Source: Trinickia fusca | GTDB taxonomy: Bacteria > Pseudomonadota > Gammaproteobacteria > Burkholderiales > Burkholderiaceae | Length of the DNA: 64,000 bases | Reading direction: 5' to 3' | Assembly (NCBI RefSeq): GCF_003628145.1 | Contig: NZ_RBZV01000001.1 | Location: 694,299-758,298, forward strand | Shown: positions 25,930 through 34,717 of the stretch, piece after piece | Numbering within the stretch: position 1 is the stretch's first letter | How the letters are laid out: each line of letters opens with the position of its first letter | Program-made: the position numbers and the translations under genes | The notes under the pieces: model-generated | The model's database searches: none | What the model saw: only the letters and a program-made list of their open reading frames with translations | Told to the model about the DNA's origin: nothing

Positions 25930-27726
25930 GTGAAGCGAGCCTTGTTCCTTCTGCTGGTGATGTTGCTGGGCGTATTGCCCGGTGTGGCGAACGCGTGGTG
26001 GCAAAACGACTGGTCGTACCGCAAGGCGATCACGATCGACACGAGCCCCAAGGGCGCGAATATCGCGGACTCGGCGGGGCGGGTGCCGCTGCTGATCCGG
26101 CTGCACTCGGGCAACTTCCAGTTCGATGGCCTTGCCGAGAATGGCGCGGACATCCGGTTCGTGGCGGCCGACGACAAGACCCCGCTCAACTACGAGATCG
26201 AGCAATACGATGCGGTGCTCGGCGTGGCGCTGATCTGGGTCGACGTTCCGAAGATGCCGGCTGGCGCGTCGCAGTCGATCTGGATGTACTACGGCAACAC
26301 GAAGGCGCAGGACGGCAGCAAGCCGGCCGAGACGTTCGATCCCGACTACACGCTCGTGTACCACTTCAACGGCGCGTCGGGCACGCCGCCCAAGGATGCG
26401 ACCGCCAACGCGAATACCGCCCGCAATGCGCCGTTCAAAACGGTCGAGGACGGCATCATCGGCAAGGCCGCGCGGTTCGACGGCAACGCTGCGTTGAGCC
26501 TGCCGGCGAACCCGTCGTTGAACGTGAGCGCAGGGGGCAGCTTCACGTTCAGCGCATGGGTCAAGCCCGCCTCGCTCGCGCCGAACACGTTGCTCTTCAG
26601 CCATCGTGACGGCGCCAACGCGTTGCTGATCGGGCTCGACAACGGGGTGCCGTTCGCCGAGATCGACGGTGCGGCAGCGCCGGTTCGTACGCCTGCGTCG
26701 ACGCCACTGGCGGTCGACAAATGGAGCCATGTGGCGGTGACGGCGGACGGCAAGACCCTGACCGTGTACGTCAATGGCAAAGAGGTGTCGCAGGTGGCCG
26801 CCACGCTGCCGGCGCTGACCGGGGCGTTGGCCGTGGCCGGTGACGTCGAGGGTGCGCCGGCCGGTTTCGCGGCATTTGCCGGCTCGCTGGACGAACTGCG
26901 GTTGTCGAAGGTGGCGCGCTCGCCGGCCCTGATCGCGCTCGATACGTTGTCTCAAGGCTCGGAATCGAAGCTCGTGGCCTACGGGGCGGACGAGAAACAG
27001 TCCGGTTTCGGCTTTGGCTACTTCGGCGTGATCGTGCACTCGGTGACGGTCGACGCTTGGGTGGTGATCGGGATCCTGTTGGCGATGGCGGCGGTCTCGT
27101 GGTTCGTGATGTGGACCAAGGCCCGGTACGTGAACCTGGTCGACAAGGCCAACAACTATTTCGTGCAGCGTTTTCGCGAGGTGGCCGGCAAGCATCTGGT
27201 GGGCCTCGCACGCGTGGAGGAGACCAGCGAGGAGGGCCGGCGCTTGCGGCAGTCCTCGCTCTATCGGCTGTACAAGGCGGGCGTTCACGAAATCCATAGC
27301 CGGGTCGACGAACGCGGACGCACGGTCATCACGACCGAATCGATAGAGGCCATCCGTGCGTCGATGGATGCGACGCTGGTCAGAGAAAACCAGCAGCTTT
27401 CGAAATCGATGGTGCTGCTCACGATCGCCATTTCAGGCGGCCCGTTCCTGGGCCTGCTCGGCACGGTGGTGGGGGTGATGATCACGTTCGCCGCGATCGC
27501 GGCGGCCGGCGACGTCAACGTGAACGCCATCGCGCCGGGTATCGCGGCGGCGCTGCTCGCGACGGTCACCGGGCTGTTCGTCGCCATTCCGGCGCTCTTT
27601 GGCTACAACTACCTGCTGATTCGCAACAAGAACGTGACCGCGAACATGCAGGTATTCGTCGACGAGTTCGTGACGCGCCTGGCCGAAGCGCATCGCAGTC
27701 CTGAGCACGCTGTGCTGGCCGACTGA
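25930..27726 (+). CDS. exbB: ExbB-like proton-channel protein with DUF2341 and LamG-like ectodomain
   Basis: 598 residues, far longer than canonical ExbB (~240). Signal peptide (1-23, ending ANA-WW), a DUF2341 domain (about 24-110; WSYRKAITIDTS ... WMYYGNTKA), a laminin-G/concanavalin-like fold (about 140-330; YHFNGASGT, FTFSAWVKPAS, WSHVAVTADGKTLTVYVNGK), a membrane helix (~375-395) and then the MotA/TolQ/ExbB domain (about 430-590; GPFLGLLGTVVGVMITF, IAPGIAAALLATVTGLFVAIPA). PA0693 (ExbB2) of P. aeruginosa, as I recall it, has the same large architecture. It should energise a TonB, here possibly for surface exoprotein or VreA signalling. The ectodomain may bind glycans or envelope polymers. 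Confidence 0.9.
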   Translation: MKRALFLLLVMLLGVLPGVANAWWQNDWSYRKAITIDTSPKGANIADSAGRVPLLIRLHSGNFQFDGLAENGADIRFVAADDKTPLNYEIEQYDAVLGVALIWVDVPKMPAGASQSIWMYYGNTKAQDGSKPAETFDPDYTLVYHFNGASGTPPKDATANANTARNAPFKTVEDGIIGKAARFDGNAALSLPANPSLNVSAGGSFTFSAWVKPASLAPNTLLFSHRDGANALLIGLDNGVPFAEIDGAAAPVRTPASTPLAVDKWSHVAVTADGKTLTVYVNGKEVSQVAATLPALTGALAVAGDVEGAPAGFAAFAGSLDELRLSKVARSPALIALDTLSQGSESKLVAYGADEKQSGFGFGYFGVIVHSVTVDAWVVIGILLAMAAVSWFVMWTKARYVNLVDKANNYFVQRFREVAGKHLVGLARVEETSEEGRRLRQSSLYRLYKAGVHEIHSRVDERGRTVITTESIEAIRASMDATLVRENQQLSKSMVLLTIAISGGPFLGLLGTVVGVMITFAAIAAAGDVNVNAIAPGIAAALLATVTGLFVAIPALFGYNYLLIRNKNVTANMQVFVDEFVTRLAEAHRSPEHAVLAD

Positions 27727-27751
27727 ACGACCGACCGCCACGGAGAATGCC

Positions 27752-28162
27752 ATGCAAGTTCAGGACGACGACAAGCCCTACGACGACATCAACATCACGC
27801 CGATGCTCGATCTCGCGTACGTGCTGTTGATCATCTTCATCATCATGACGACGGCTTCGGTGCAGGGCATCAAAGTGGACCTGCCCAAAGCCAGCTCGTC
27901 GACGAGCCTTGCCAAACCGAAGACGAAGGCCATCACGGTGTCGGACTCCGGGCAGATTTTTCTCGACGCCTATCCGGTGACGATGGACGAACTCGAAAGC
28001 CGTCTGCGCTCGGAAAAGGCCAGCAACCCGGACTTTCCGATCGTTCTCAAGGGCGACGCCGCCGTGCAGTACCAGCGGGTGATGGACGTGCTCGATCTGC
28101 TCAGGCGTCTGGACCTCTCGCAGGTCGGGCTCGTGACCGGCAAGGCCAAGCAGGGCGGCTAG
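27752..28162 (+). CDS. exbD: ExbD/TolR-family protein
   Basis: 136 residues. Short cytoplasmic N terminus, one membrane helix (about 22-42) bearing the conserved Asp in DINITPMLDLAYVLLIIFII, and a periplasmic domain (TVSDSGQIFLDAYPVTMDEL, FPIVLKGDAAVQYQRVMDVLDLLR). Partner of the ExbB protein just upstream; 25 bases separate them and 9 bases separate it from tonB. Confidence 0.95.
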   Translation: MQVQDDDKPYDDINITPMLDLAYVLLIIFIIMTTASVQGIKVDLPKASSSTSLAKPKTKAITVSDSGQIFLDAYPVTMDELESRLRSEKASNPDFPIVLKGDAAVQYQRVMDVLDLLRRLDLSQVGLVTGKAKQGG

Positions 28163-28171
28163 GGGCGCGCA

Positions 28172-28870
28172 ATGGAGATGACCTACAACGGGGGACCCTC
28201 GCGCAACGGTCGCGGCCGTTACGTCAAGCCGGCCTTGATCGTGCTCGCGCTCGTGGGCCTCGGTGCCCTGATCTGGCATTTCGCCGGCGAGACCACGGGC
28301 GTGAGGCGCGCGGTGGCGCCGCAGGTGACCACCGTCATCCCGTTGCCGCCGCCACCGCCGCCACCTAAGCAAAAGCCGCCGCCGGAGAAGGTGAAAGAGG
28401 AGACCAAAACACCGGTGGACCGGCCGACGATCGCGCCCAAGCCATCGGAGGCGCCCAAGCCATCGGACAACCAGCCGAAACAGATGACGATGAACGCGCC
28501 TGCGCAGGCCGGTGCGGACAGCTTCAACATCGGCGCCGGCGATGGCTCGGGGATGGTCGGGAGCGGGGGCGGCGGCACGTTCGGCAACGCCACCTATTCG
28601 ACGTACATGGTCTACGTCTTGCAGCGCGCGATCGAACAGGACCCAGGTGTGCAGCAGGTCGGCGGGGCTCGCTTTGCGGGCAGCCTGAATTTGTGGATGG
28701 AGCCGTCGGGCCGCATCACGAGAGTGGCCATCGTGCAGTCCACCGGCGACGCGAAGATCGATGCGGCGGTGGTGGCGGCGATTCAGGCACTGGGCAAGGT
28801 CGACGAGCCGCCGCCGCCCGCCACGACGTACCCGGCGCTCGTGAAGCTCCAGGGGCGCAAGCCGGGTTAG
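28172..28870 (+). CDS. tonB: TonB-family energy transducer
   Basis: 232 residues. Membrane anchor near residues 19-38 (KPALIVLALVGLGALIWHFA), a Pro-rich stretch (PLPPPPPPPKQKPPPEK), a Gly-rich linker and a C-terminal TonB domain (about 140-230; VLQRAIEQDPGV, LNLWMEPSGRITRVAIVQSTGDAKID). Completes the ExbB-ExbD-TonB unit. Dedicated to this locus by context; candidate partners are the STN protein VreA or the outer-membrane porin downstream. Confidence 0.9.
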   Translation: MEMTYNGGPSRNGRGRYVKPALIVLALVGLGALIWHFAGETTGVRRAVAPQVTTVIPLPPPPPPPKQKPPPEKVKEETKTPVDRPTIAPKPSEAPKPSDNQPKQMTMNAPAQAGADSFNIGAGDGSGMVGSGGGGTFGNATYSTYMVYVLQRAIEQDPGVQQVGGARFAGSLNLWMEPSGRITRVAIVQSTGDAKIDAAVVAAIQALGKVDEPPPPATTYPALVKLQGRKPG

Positions 28871-28961
28871 CGCTGCGCGTGACGAAGCCGGTAATGACGA
28901 CGGGGCACGCCTGTGGATGGGCCGTGCTCTCAGAAGAACAGCAGCTATGCGGAGAATGTCG

Positions 28962-30776
28962 ATGATTCAAAGGATGCAGCGACGGGGTGGTCGAGGCGGC
29001 GAGGAGAGGGCGTCGGTAAGCGGCTCGCGTGTGGGGATGACGGCGTTGCTGACGCTGGGGATGGTGTGCGCGGCGGGGGCAGCGCACGCGCAGTCGCTCG
29101 AAGCGCAAGCGGCGTCAAGCGCGGCGAGCCCGAGCGAGAGCACCGTGATCAACCTGATCAATCTGCTCGTCAAGCGCGGCGTGATCACGCAGCAGAGTGC
29201 CGACGACCTCATTCACGAAGCGAGAACCGAAGCCGCTCAGGCGAAAGCGGCGAACGCGGCGCGGCCCGCGGCGGCGGCGGCGATCGTCAATGCACCGACG
29301 CAGCCCGGTGACGTGGCCGTGCCCTACGTGCCGCAGGTGGTGCGCGAACAGATCCGCGATCAGGTCAAGCAGGAGGTGATCGCGCAGGCCAAGGCCGAGA
29401 ATTGGGCGCAGCCCAACACCTTTCCCGACTGGGTGTCGCGCATCACGCTCGACGGCGATTTGCGCGTGCGCGACGAGTACCACTTCTATGGAAGCGGCAA
29501 TACGAACAACGTCACCAACTTTGCGGCGATCAACCAGGCCGGCGGCTTCGACGTCAACAACAACACGAATCCGACGCAGCTTCCCACGGTCAATACGCGG
29601 GAGAACCGCAACAATCTGGAGCGCTACCGTGCGCGCCTCGGCGTGACGGCGCTGCTGTCCGAGCAGCTCAAGGCCGGCGTGCAGCTCGCCAGCGGCAACG
29701 ACAACGGGCCGGTGTCGACCACGTCGACCGCGGGCGGGGGCTTCGCGAAAAAGAACATCTGGTTGAACAAGGCGTTCTTCGACTATCGCCCGACCACCTG
29801 GGCGAACGTGCTGGCGGGCCGCTTCGACAATCCGTTCTTCACCTCCGATCTGCTGTTCTCGAGCGATCTGGAGATGGACGGTTTGGCCGCTCGTTTCGCG
29901 CGCGCGCTGCCGGCCCATCCCGATGTCACGTTGTTCGGCACGCTGGGCGTATTCCCGATCCAATACACGGCGGAGAGCTTCCCGTCGAACAGCACGAGCA
30001 AAGCCGGCAGCGACACGAAGTGGATGTTCGGCGCGCAAGTCGGGGCCGATTGGAAGATCAACAGGCAGAACCGGCTGAAGGGCGCGGTGGCCTACTACGA
30101 CTTCCAGAACATGCGGGGCACGCTGTCTTCGCCATGTGCGCTTTATCTCGGCGCGACGAGCTGCAGCACGGACAACGAGGCGCCGGCATTCATGCAGGGC
30201 GGCAACACGCTGCTCGCGCTGCGCAACATCGTCGCGAATCCCAATGCCGGGCCGGGCCTGACGCCGGAGCCGCAACTGTTCGGGCTCGCTTACAACTACC
30301 GGTTGCTCGACATCAAGGCTCAGTGGGATACGGTCATCGCGGATCGCTTGAAGCTGCGGCTCGACGGCGAATACGTGCGCAACCTTGCCTACGACGAGGA
30401 CAAGGCCTTCAGCGCAGCGTCGCTGCCGGTCAACAACTACGAAACGAGCAACATCAACGCTACGCGATCCGATTACCGCAGCGGGCCGAACGGGTTCCTT
30501 GCGAAGGTGACGGTCGGCGACCCCGAACCGGTCGACAAGGGGCAATGGAATTTCTCGGTCGCCTACAAGTATCTGCAGCCAGACGCCACGCTCGATGCGT
30601 TCAACGATCCCGATTTCCACCTCGGCGGCACCAATGCGCGAGGCTACGTCCTCGGTGCGGCCTATGCCGTGGCACGCGACACTTGGGTCTCCGCCCGCTA
30701 TCTGAGCGCGAAGGAAATCTATGGGCCGCCGGTCTCGATCGACGTGCTCCAGCTCGAGCTCAACGCGCGGTTCTGA
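28962..30776 (+). CDS. Putative outer-membrane porin
   Basis: 604 residues from the ATG at 28962 (GGAGA six bases upstream; earlier in-frame ATGs lack a ribosome site). Signal peptide ends AHAQS. An N-terminal periplasmic helical segment (INLINLLVKRGVITQQSADDLI ... VREQIRDQVKQEVIAQAKAENW) precedes a long beta-barrel, as in the putative-porin (Porin_5-like) family. The barrel ends with the aromatic C terminus LQLELNARF. The N-terminal helices could contact peptidoglycan or the TonB complex. Its position inside the exbBD-tonB operon matches the P. aeruginosa locus as I remember it. Substrate unknown. Confidence 0.8.
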   Translation: MIQRMQRRGGRGGEERASVSGSRVGMTALLTLGMVCAAGAAHAQSLEAQAASSAASPSESTVINLINLLVKRGVITQQSADDLIHEARTEAAQAKAANAARPAAAAAIVNAPTQPGDVAVPYVPQVVREQIRDQVKQEVIAQAKAENWAQPNTFPDWVSRITLDGDLRVRDEYHFYGSGNTNNVTNFAAINQAGGFDVNNNTNPTQLPTVNTRENRNNLERYRARLGVTALLSEQLKAGVQLASGNDNGPVSTTSTAGGGFAKKNIWLNKAFFDYRPTTWANVLAGRFDNPFFTSDLLFSSDLEMDGLAARFARALPAHPDVTLFGTLGVFPIQYTAESFPSNSTSKAGSDTKWMFGAQVGADWKINRQNRLKGAVAYYDFQNMRGTLSSPCALYLGATSCSTDNEAPAFMQGGNTLLALRNIVANPNAGPGLTPEPQLFGLAYNYRLLDIKAQWDTVIADRLKLRLDGEYVRNLAYDEDKAFSAASLPVNNYETSNINATRSDYRSGPNGFLAKVTVGDPEPVDKGQWNFSVAYKYLQPDATLDAFNDPDFHLGGTNARGYVLGAAYAVARDTWVSARYLSAKEIYGPPVSIDVLQLELNARF

Positions 30777-30788
30777 CGGGAGCCATCC

Positions 30789-31481
30789 ATGAAGAGCGCT
30801 CGCTACTCGACAATCTCGCTGGCTCTTGCCGGTGTGCTGCTGGCCGTTGCCGGCGGTGCTCACGCGCAGAGCATCGAAGACAAGCTGCGCAGTCAGCTGC
30901 GCGCGACGGCGCAGCAACTGCGTCAGGCTCAGGACAACCAGGCGCAGCTTCAGGCAGACAAAGCCGCTGCCGAGGAACAGCGCGACAAGGCGCTCGCACA
31001 GCTCAAAGATGCGCAGGCAGCGCTTGCGGCCGCCAAGGGCTCGTCGAGCGAGCAAGCGGCGGCTCAGCGCGCGCTTGCGCTCGAGAAGTCGGCGCGCGCG
31101 CGTGATGCTCAGGCGCTGGCGAAGTACAAGACATCGAACGACGAGTTGAGCAACACCTCGCGGACACTCGATGCACAGCGTCTGCAACTGCAGAAGGAAG
31201 CCAAGCAGCGCGACGCTCAACTGCAAGCGTGCGAGGCCAAGAATGCGGAGCTGTACCGCGTGGGACACGAGATCCTCGATGCCTACGAGCACGTGGGTCT
31301 CGGGTCGATCTTCGCCTCGCGGCAGCCGTTCGCGCGGGCGGCACGCGTGCAGTACGACCAGATCGCGCAGCGTTATGGCGACGCCCTGTACGCGAACCAG
31401 TACGACCCCGCCGCTCGTGCGGCCGCTGCCGCGTCAGGCGTGCCAGCGGCGGCAGCGTCGGAACCGTCCGCTCTCCATTGA
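30789..31481 (+). CDS. Periplasmic coiled-coil protein
   Basis: 230 residues. Signal peptide (1-26, AHA-QSIED), then a long heptad-rich coiled coil from about 30 to 160 (LRATAQQLRQAQDNQAQLQA; heavy in Ala, Gln, Lys, Glu) and a short C-terminal region (ILDAYEHVGLGSIFASRQPF). No enzyme motif. Starts 12 bases after the porin stop, so it is in the same operon; it may bridge the porin or secretion apparatus and the envelope. No family name recognised. Confidence 0.7.
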   Translation: MKSARYSTISLALAGVLLAVAGGAHAQSIEDKLRSQLRATAQQLRQAQDNQAQLQADKAAAEEQRDKALAQLKDAQAALAAAKGSSSEQAAAQRALALEKSARARDAQALAKYKTSNDELSNTSRTLDAQRLQLQKEAKQRDAQLQACEAKNAELYRVGHEILDAYEHVGLGSIFASRQPFARAARVQYDQIAQRYGDALYANQYDPAARAAAAASGVPAAAASEPSALH

Positions 31482-31527
31482 GCGGCGGCGCAACTTAAGA
31501 AGCACAACGAAACCCGGGAAGACTGAC

Positions 31528-32034
31528 ATGGTTGAAAACGACACGAATGCTTTGTCCGAGCAACAAGCCGAGCGCGGTGGGATCGAAGCCGTGAGCATCG
31601 ATCAGGTTGCGGAGATTTTTCGGGCAGCGGGCTATCGCGTGACGCCGGCCGAACAAAACGGTATGGTGCAGCTCATGAGCGCGAGCCAGGGCGTCGGGTT
31701 CGCCATCCGCTTCGGCAATGTCGCGCCTGCGGTCGCCGGCCAGGATGTACCGGCTTCGGCCGAGTCCGTTCGATACCTGGACTACACGCTCAGCTGCGTG
31801 TTGCAGGTGCAGGGCGAATTGCCGGCGGAGCTGGTGTCCAGCTGGAATCGAACGAAGCGGTTCGCGCGGCTGGCGACGCATGGCGCGTTTCTCGCGCTGG
31901 AGTGGGATGTTCTCGTGGCGGGGGGCGTCAGCGAGCGTCATGTTCACGCGACGATCGAGTTGTGGGACCGGTTGATCCAGGAGTTGCTGCTGCACTTGCG
32001 TAACCGGCCGGCGATGGCCGCACAGGAGCAATAA
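31528..32034 (+). CDS. YbjN domain-containing protein
   Basis: 168 residues. The YbjN fold (type III secretion chaperone-like) is visible: VSIDQVAEIFRAAGYRVTPA, FAIRFGNVAP, DYTLSCVLQVQGELPAELVSSWNRTKRFARLATHGAFLALEWDVLVAGGVSERHVHATIELW. No signal peptide, so cytoplasmic. YbjN proteins are linked to stress and motility phenotypes, but their biochemical function is open. The stop overlaps the next start (ATAATGA), showing operon structure. Confidence 0.75.
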   Translation: MVENDTNALSEQQAERGGIEAVSIDQVAEIFRAAGYRVTPAEQNGMVQLMSASQGVGFAIRFGNVAPAVAGQDVPASAESVRYLDYTLSCVLQVQGELPAELVSSWNRTKRFARLATHGAFLALEWDVLVAGGVSERHVHATIELWDRLIQELLLHLRNRPAMAAQEQ

Positions 32035-32402
32035 TGAACAGACTGGCAATGACGGCAGGAAGTCTTCTGTTGAGCATGCCGCTTATCGTAGTCGCGGCGG
32101 ACGATGTCGCCGCCAGCCGTGCCGCCGCGCAAGCGAGCCCGGCGACCAAACCGGTATGTGTCGACGCCGAGGTGGATGGGCAGCGCGCCCTGTCGTACGA
32201 CTGCCTCAGTGCGCAGCTCAAGCCGAAGGCGGAGCCGCAGGGGAGTGCATCGCAGACAGCGGCCGAATCGCAGGCGAAGGGGCCGTCGAATCGGGTCGGC
32301 ACATTCAACGCGTCGGCGGAGCATAACCGCTTCGGCACCAACTGGGGCAAGTCGGTCACGCCGCAGCGTCCGGCACCGCCCGTGGCCGTGCCGCCCCGAT
32401 GA
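32034..32402 (+). CDS. Small exported protein of unknown function
   Basis: 122 residues. Signal peptide (1-22, IVVAA-DD), two cysteines (residues ~43 and ~57) that could pair, and a low-complexity Pro/Gln/Ala tail ending PAPPVAVPPR. Start overlaps the YbjN stop by one base. The motif FNASAEHNRFGTNWGKSV near the C terminus is the only feature likely to be conserved. Probably a periplasmic accessory protein of the operon. Confidence 0.6.
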   Translation: MNRLAMTAGSLLLSMPLIVVAADDVAASRAAAQASPATKPVCVDAEVDGQRALSYDCLSAQLKPKAEPQGSASQTAAESQAKGPSNRVGTFNASAEHNRFGTNWGKSVTPQRPAPPVAVPPR

Positions 32403-32450
32403 CGGCTCACGCACCACGCTGGCACTGATCGACGCAGGGAGAAGGTGAAC

Positions 32451-32951
32451 ATGACATCGAACGAGCGGACGTGGACGACCCGCCTGCGCCGCGTGGCAGG
32501 CATGGCGCGCAATCATCGGTTCGGGCCGTTTGGCGCGATCGCGGCGCTCGCTTGTGCAGGCGTGCTCTCGTGGTCCGTGCCCGCTGCGTCGCAGACGCTG
32601 GACGTTCCTCAGCCGTGGATCAAGTATGCCCAACTCGTGGGACGGCAATTTCAGGGATGGCTCGAGCAAGATAACGATTCGACGAAGCAGTTGCATCGGT
32701 ATATCGACGAGCGGCTCCAGAATGCCGACGCGTATGCGCTGCCGCCCACGATTGCGATTCGAGCGTGGATCGGTGCGGATGGGACGGTGACGAAGGTCGA
32801 ATTCGACTCGCTCGGCGATGAGAGCGCCGATGCCAGCCTCAGGAAATTGCTGACCGGACACGCGCTCCCGGAGCGGCCGCCGGCCGATATGCTGCAGCCG
32901 TTGCACGTACGCGTGGGGGTGGTCCCCAATCCCCAAGCGCAGGGCAGTTGA
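32451..32951 (+). CDS. Second TonB C-terminal-domain-like exported protein
   Basis: 166 residues from the ATG at 32451 (AAGG upstream). Hydrophobic segment at about 28-48 followed by PAASQ, either a signal peptide or an anchor. The rest resembles a TonB C-terminal domain: RQFQGWLEQDNDSTKQLHRYIDERLQ, IAIRAWIGADGTVTKVEFDSLGDESADASLRKLL. It lacks the Pro-rich spacer of a true TonB. Last gene of the operon. It may compete with or supplement the TonB at 28172-28870; role inferred only. Confidence 0.65.
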   Translation: MTSNERTWTTRLRRVAGMARNHRFGPFGAIAALACAGVLSWSVPAASQTLDVPQPWIKYAQLVGRQFQGWLEQDNDSTKQLHRYIDERLQNADAYALPPTIAIRAWIGADGTVTKVEFDSLGDESADASLRKLLTGHALPERPPADMLQPLHVRVGVVPNPQAQGS

Positions 32952-33020
32952 GTCCTATCGGCTACGGCCATCGCCACCGCTGAGTACAATAGGGCATCCA
33001 ATCCAAAAGACGGGATCGCC

Positions 33021-34457
33021 ATGAAAACATATGAACACCACTATATCGGCGGCAAGTGGCTGAAGCCGGCTGGCACCGGCACGATCGACGTGATCGATTC
33101 AGGCACCGAGGAGGTCATCGGGCGCATTCCCGAAGGCACCGCAGCCGATGCGCAAGCCGCCGTCGAGGCAGCGAAGCTCGCGTTCGAGGGCTGGGCCGCG
33201 ACGAAACCGGAGGAGCGCGCCGACTACCTGCAAAAGATCGCCGTCAACCTCAAGTCGCGCATCGACGAACTCGCGCCGCTGATCAGCGGCGAAGTCGGCA
33301 TGCCGCTGAAGCTCTCGCGTGCGATTCAAGTCGGCAGCCCCGTCTACAACTGGAATGCTTACGCGAAGCTGGCCCGCGAATTCCCGTTCGACGAACAGCT
33401 GGGCAATTCGCGCGTCGTGCGCGAGCCCGTCGGCGTGGTGGCGGCCATTACGCCGTGGAACTATCCGCTGAACCAGATCACGCTGAAAGTGGCGGCTGCG
33501 CTCGCGGCGGGCTGCACGATCGTGCTCAAGCCCTCCGAAGTCGCGCCGCTCAATGCCTTCATCCTCGCCGAAGCGATTCACGACGCCGGGCTGCCCGCCG
33601 GCGTCTTCAATCTCGTGAGCGGTTATGGGCCCGTCGTCGGTGAAGTCCTCGCGAGCCATCCGTCCGTCGATATGGTGTCGTTCACGGGCTCGACGCGCGC
33701 GGGCAAGCGCGTGGCCGAACTGGCGGCGGCGTCGGTCAAGCGCGTCGCGCTCGAGCTTGGCGGCAAGTCGGCTTCGGTCATTCTCGACGACGCCGATTTC
33801 GCGACGGCCGTCAAAACGACGGTCGGCGCCTGCTATCTGAACTCGGGGCAGACCTGTTCGGCGCATACGCGCATGCTCGTGCCCGAGTCTCGCTATGAAG
33901 AGGCGCGCGCGCTCGCGAAGGAGGCCGCCGAAGCCTACGTGGCCGGCGACCCGCGCGACGATGCGACGCGCCTTGGACCGTTGGCCTCGGCCGTGCAACG
34001 CGATCGTGTGCTCGGCTACATCGAGCGTGGCATCGCCGAAGGGGCCGAACTCGTCACGGGCGGCCCTGGCATGCCGCAAGGGCTCACGAAGGGCTTCTTC
34101 GTCAAGCCGACCGTGTTCGGCCGCGTGCCGCCGCAGTCGACGATCGCGCAAGAGGAAATCTTCGGCCCGGTGCTGTCGATCATCACCTACACGGATGAGG
34201 AAGAAGCGATTCGCATTGCGAACGATTCGATCTACGGCCTGGGCGGAGCGGTGTGGGGCGGCGACGATGAGCGTGCGACGCGTGTCGCGCGACGCATCCG
34301 CACAGGGCAGATCGACATCAACGGTGGCACCTGGAACATGGAAGCGCCGTTCGGCGGCTTCAAGCAATCGGGCTACGGACGCGAGAACGGCAAGTACGGT
34401 CTCGAAGAGTATCTCGAGTACAAGTCGCTGCAGTTCAAGATGCCGAAGGGGGCATGA
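33021..34457 (+). CDS. NAD(P)-dependent aldehyde dehydrogenase
   Basis: 478 residues, full family length. Conserved motifs: ITPWNYPL (residues ~148), [11 protein letters not shown] (NAD binding), [11 protein letters not shown] (Rossmann), the general base Glu in LELGGKS (~245) and the catalytic Cys in [11 protein letters not shown] (~279), [10 protein letters not shown] and the C-terminal [15 protein letters not shown]. Oxidises an aldehyde to the acid; the substrate cannot be told from sequence. Single gene with its own start region (position 33021). Confidence 0.9.
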   Translation: MKTYEHHYIGGKWLKPAGTGTIDVIDSGTEEVIGRIPEGTAADAQAAVEAAKLAFEGWAATKPEERADYLQKIAVNLKSRIDELAPLISGEVGMPLKLSRAIQVGSPVYNWNAYAKLAREFPFDEQLGNSRVVREPVGVVAAITPWNYPLNQITLKVAAALAAGCTIVLKPSEVAPLNAFILAEAIHDAGLPAGVFNLVSGYGPVVGEVLASHPSVDMVSFTGSTRAGKRVAELAAASVKRVALELGGKSASVILDDADFATAVKTTVGACYLNSGQTCSAHTRMLVPESRYEEARALAKEAAEAYVAGDPRDDATRLGPLASAVQRDRVLGYIERGIAEGAELVTGGPGMPQGLTKGFFVKPTVFGRVPPQSTIAQEEIFGPVLSIITYTDEEEAIRIANDSIYGLGGAVWGGDDERATRVARRIRTGQIDINGGTWNMEAPFGGFKQSGYGRENGKYGLEEYLEYKSLQFKMPKGA

Positions 34458-34717
34458 GACTGACGTGAGCGAAGCACCGGTGTTCGCCGGCTGCTGTTGG
34501 CTTTGGCTCCACCGTTGCGCGGCGCTTGCCTTTTCGGGCATGCGCCGCGTGGCGTTTTAGCGCGCGTCGAACGATTTCTGTCTTGGCGGCGCACCCATGA
34601 CCCAGATCAACGAACCGCCGATCGGCGGCGCCCGCGACGGCCTTCGTTGATCCTCGGCAATGCATGCCTTTGCCCGATGCGCGAGCATCACCGCTTTGGT
34701 CTCGGGGCACGCGCATC

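Noticed and set aside
29115-31292. Long minus-strand open frame (725 codons) opposite the porin and coiled-coil genes
   Set aside because: Antisense shadow; amino-acid composition is typical of mirrored GC-rich codons.
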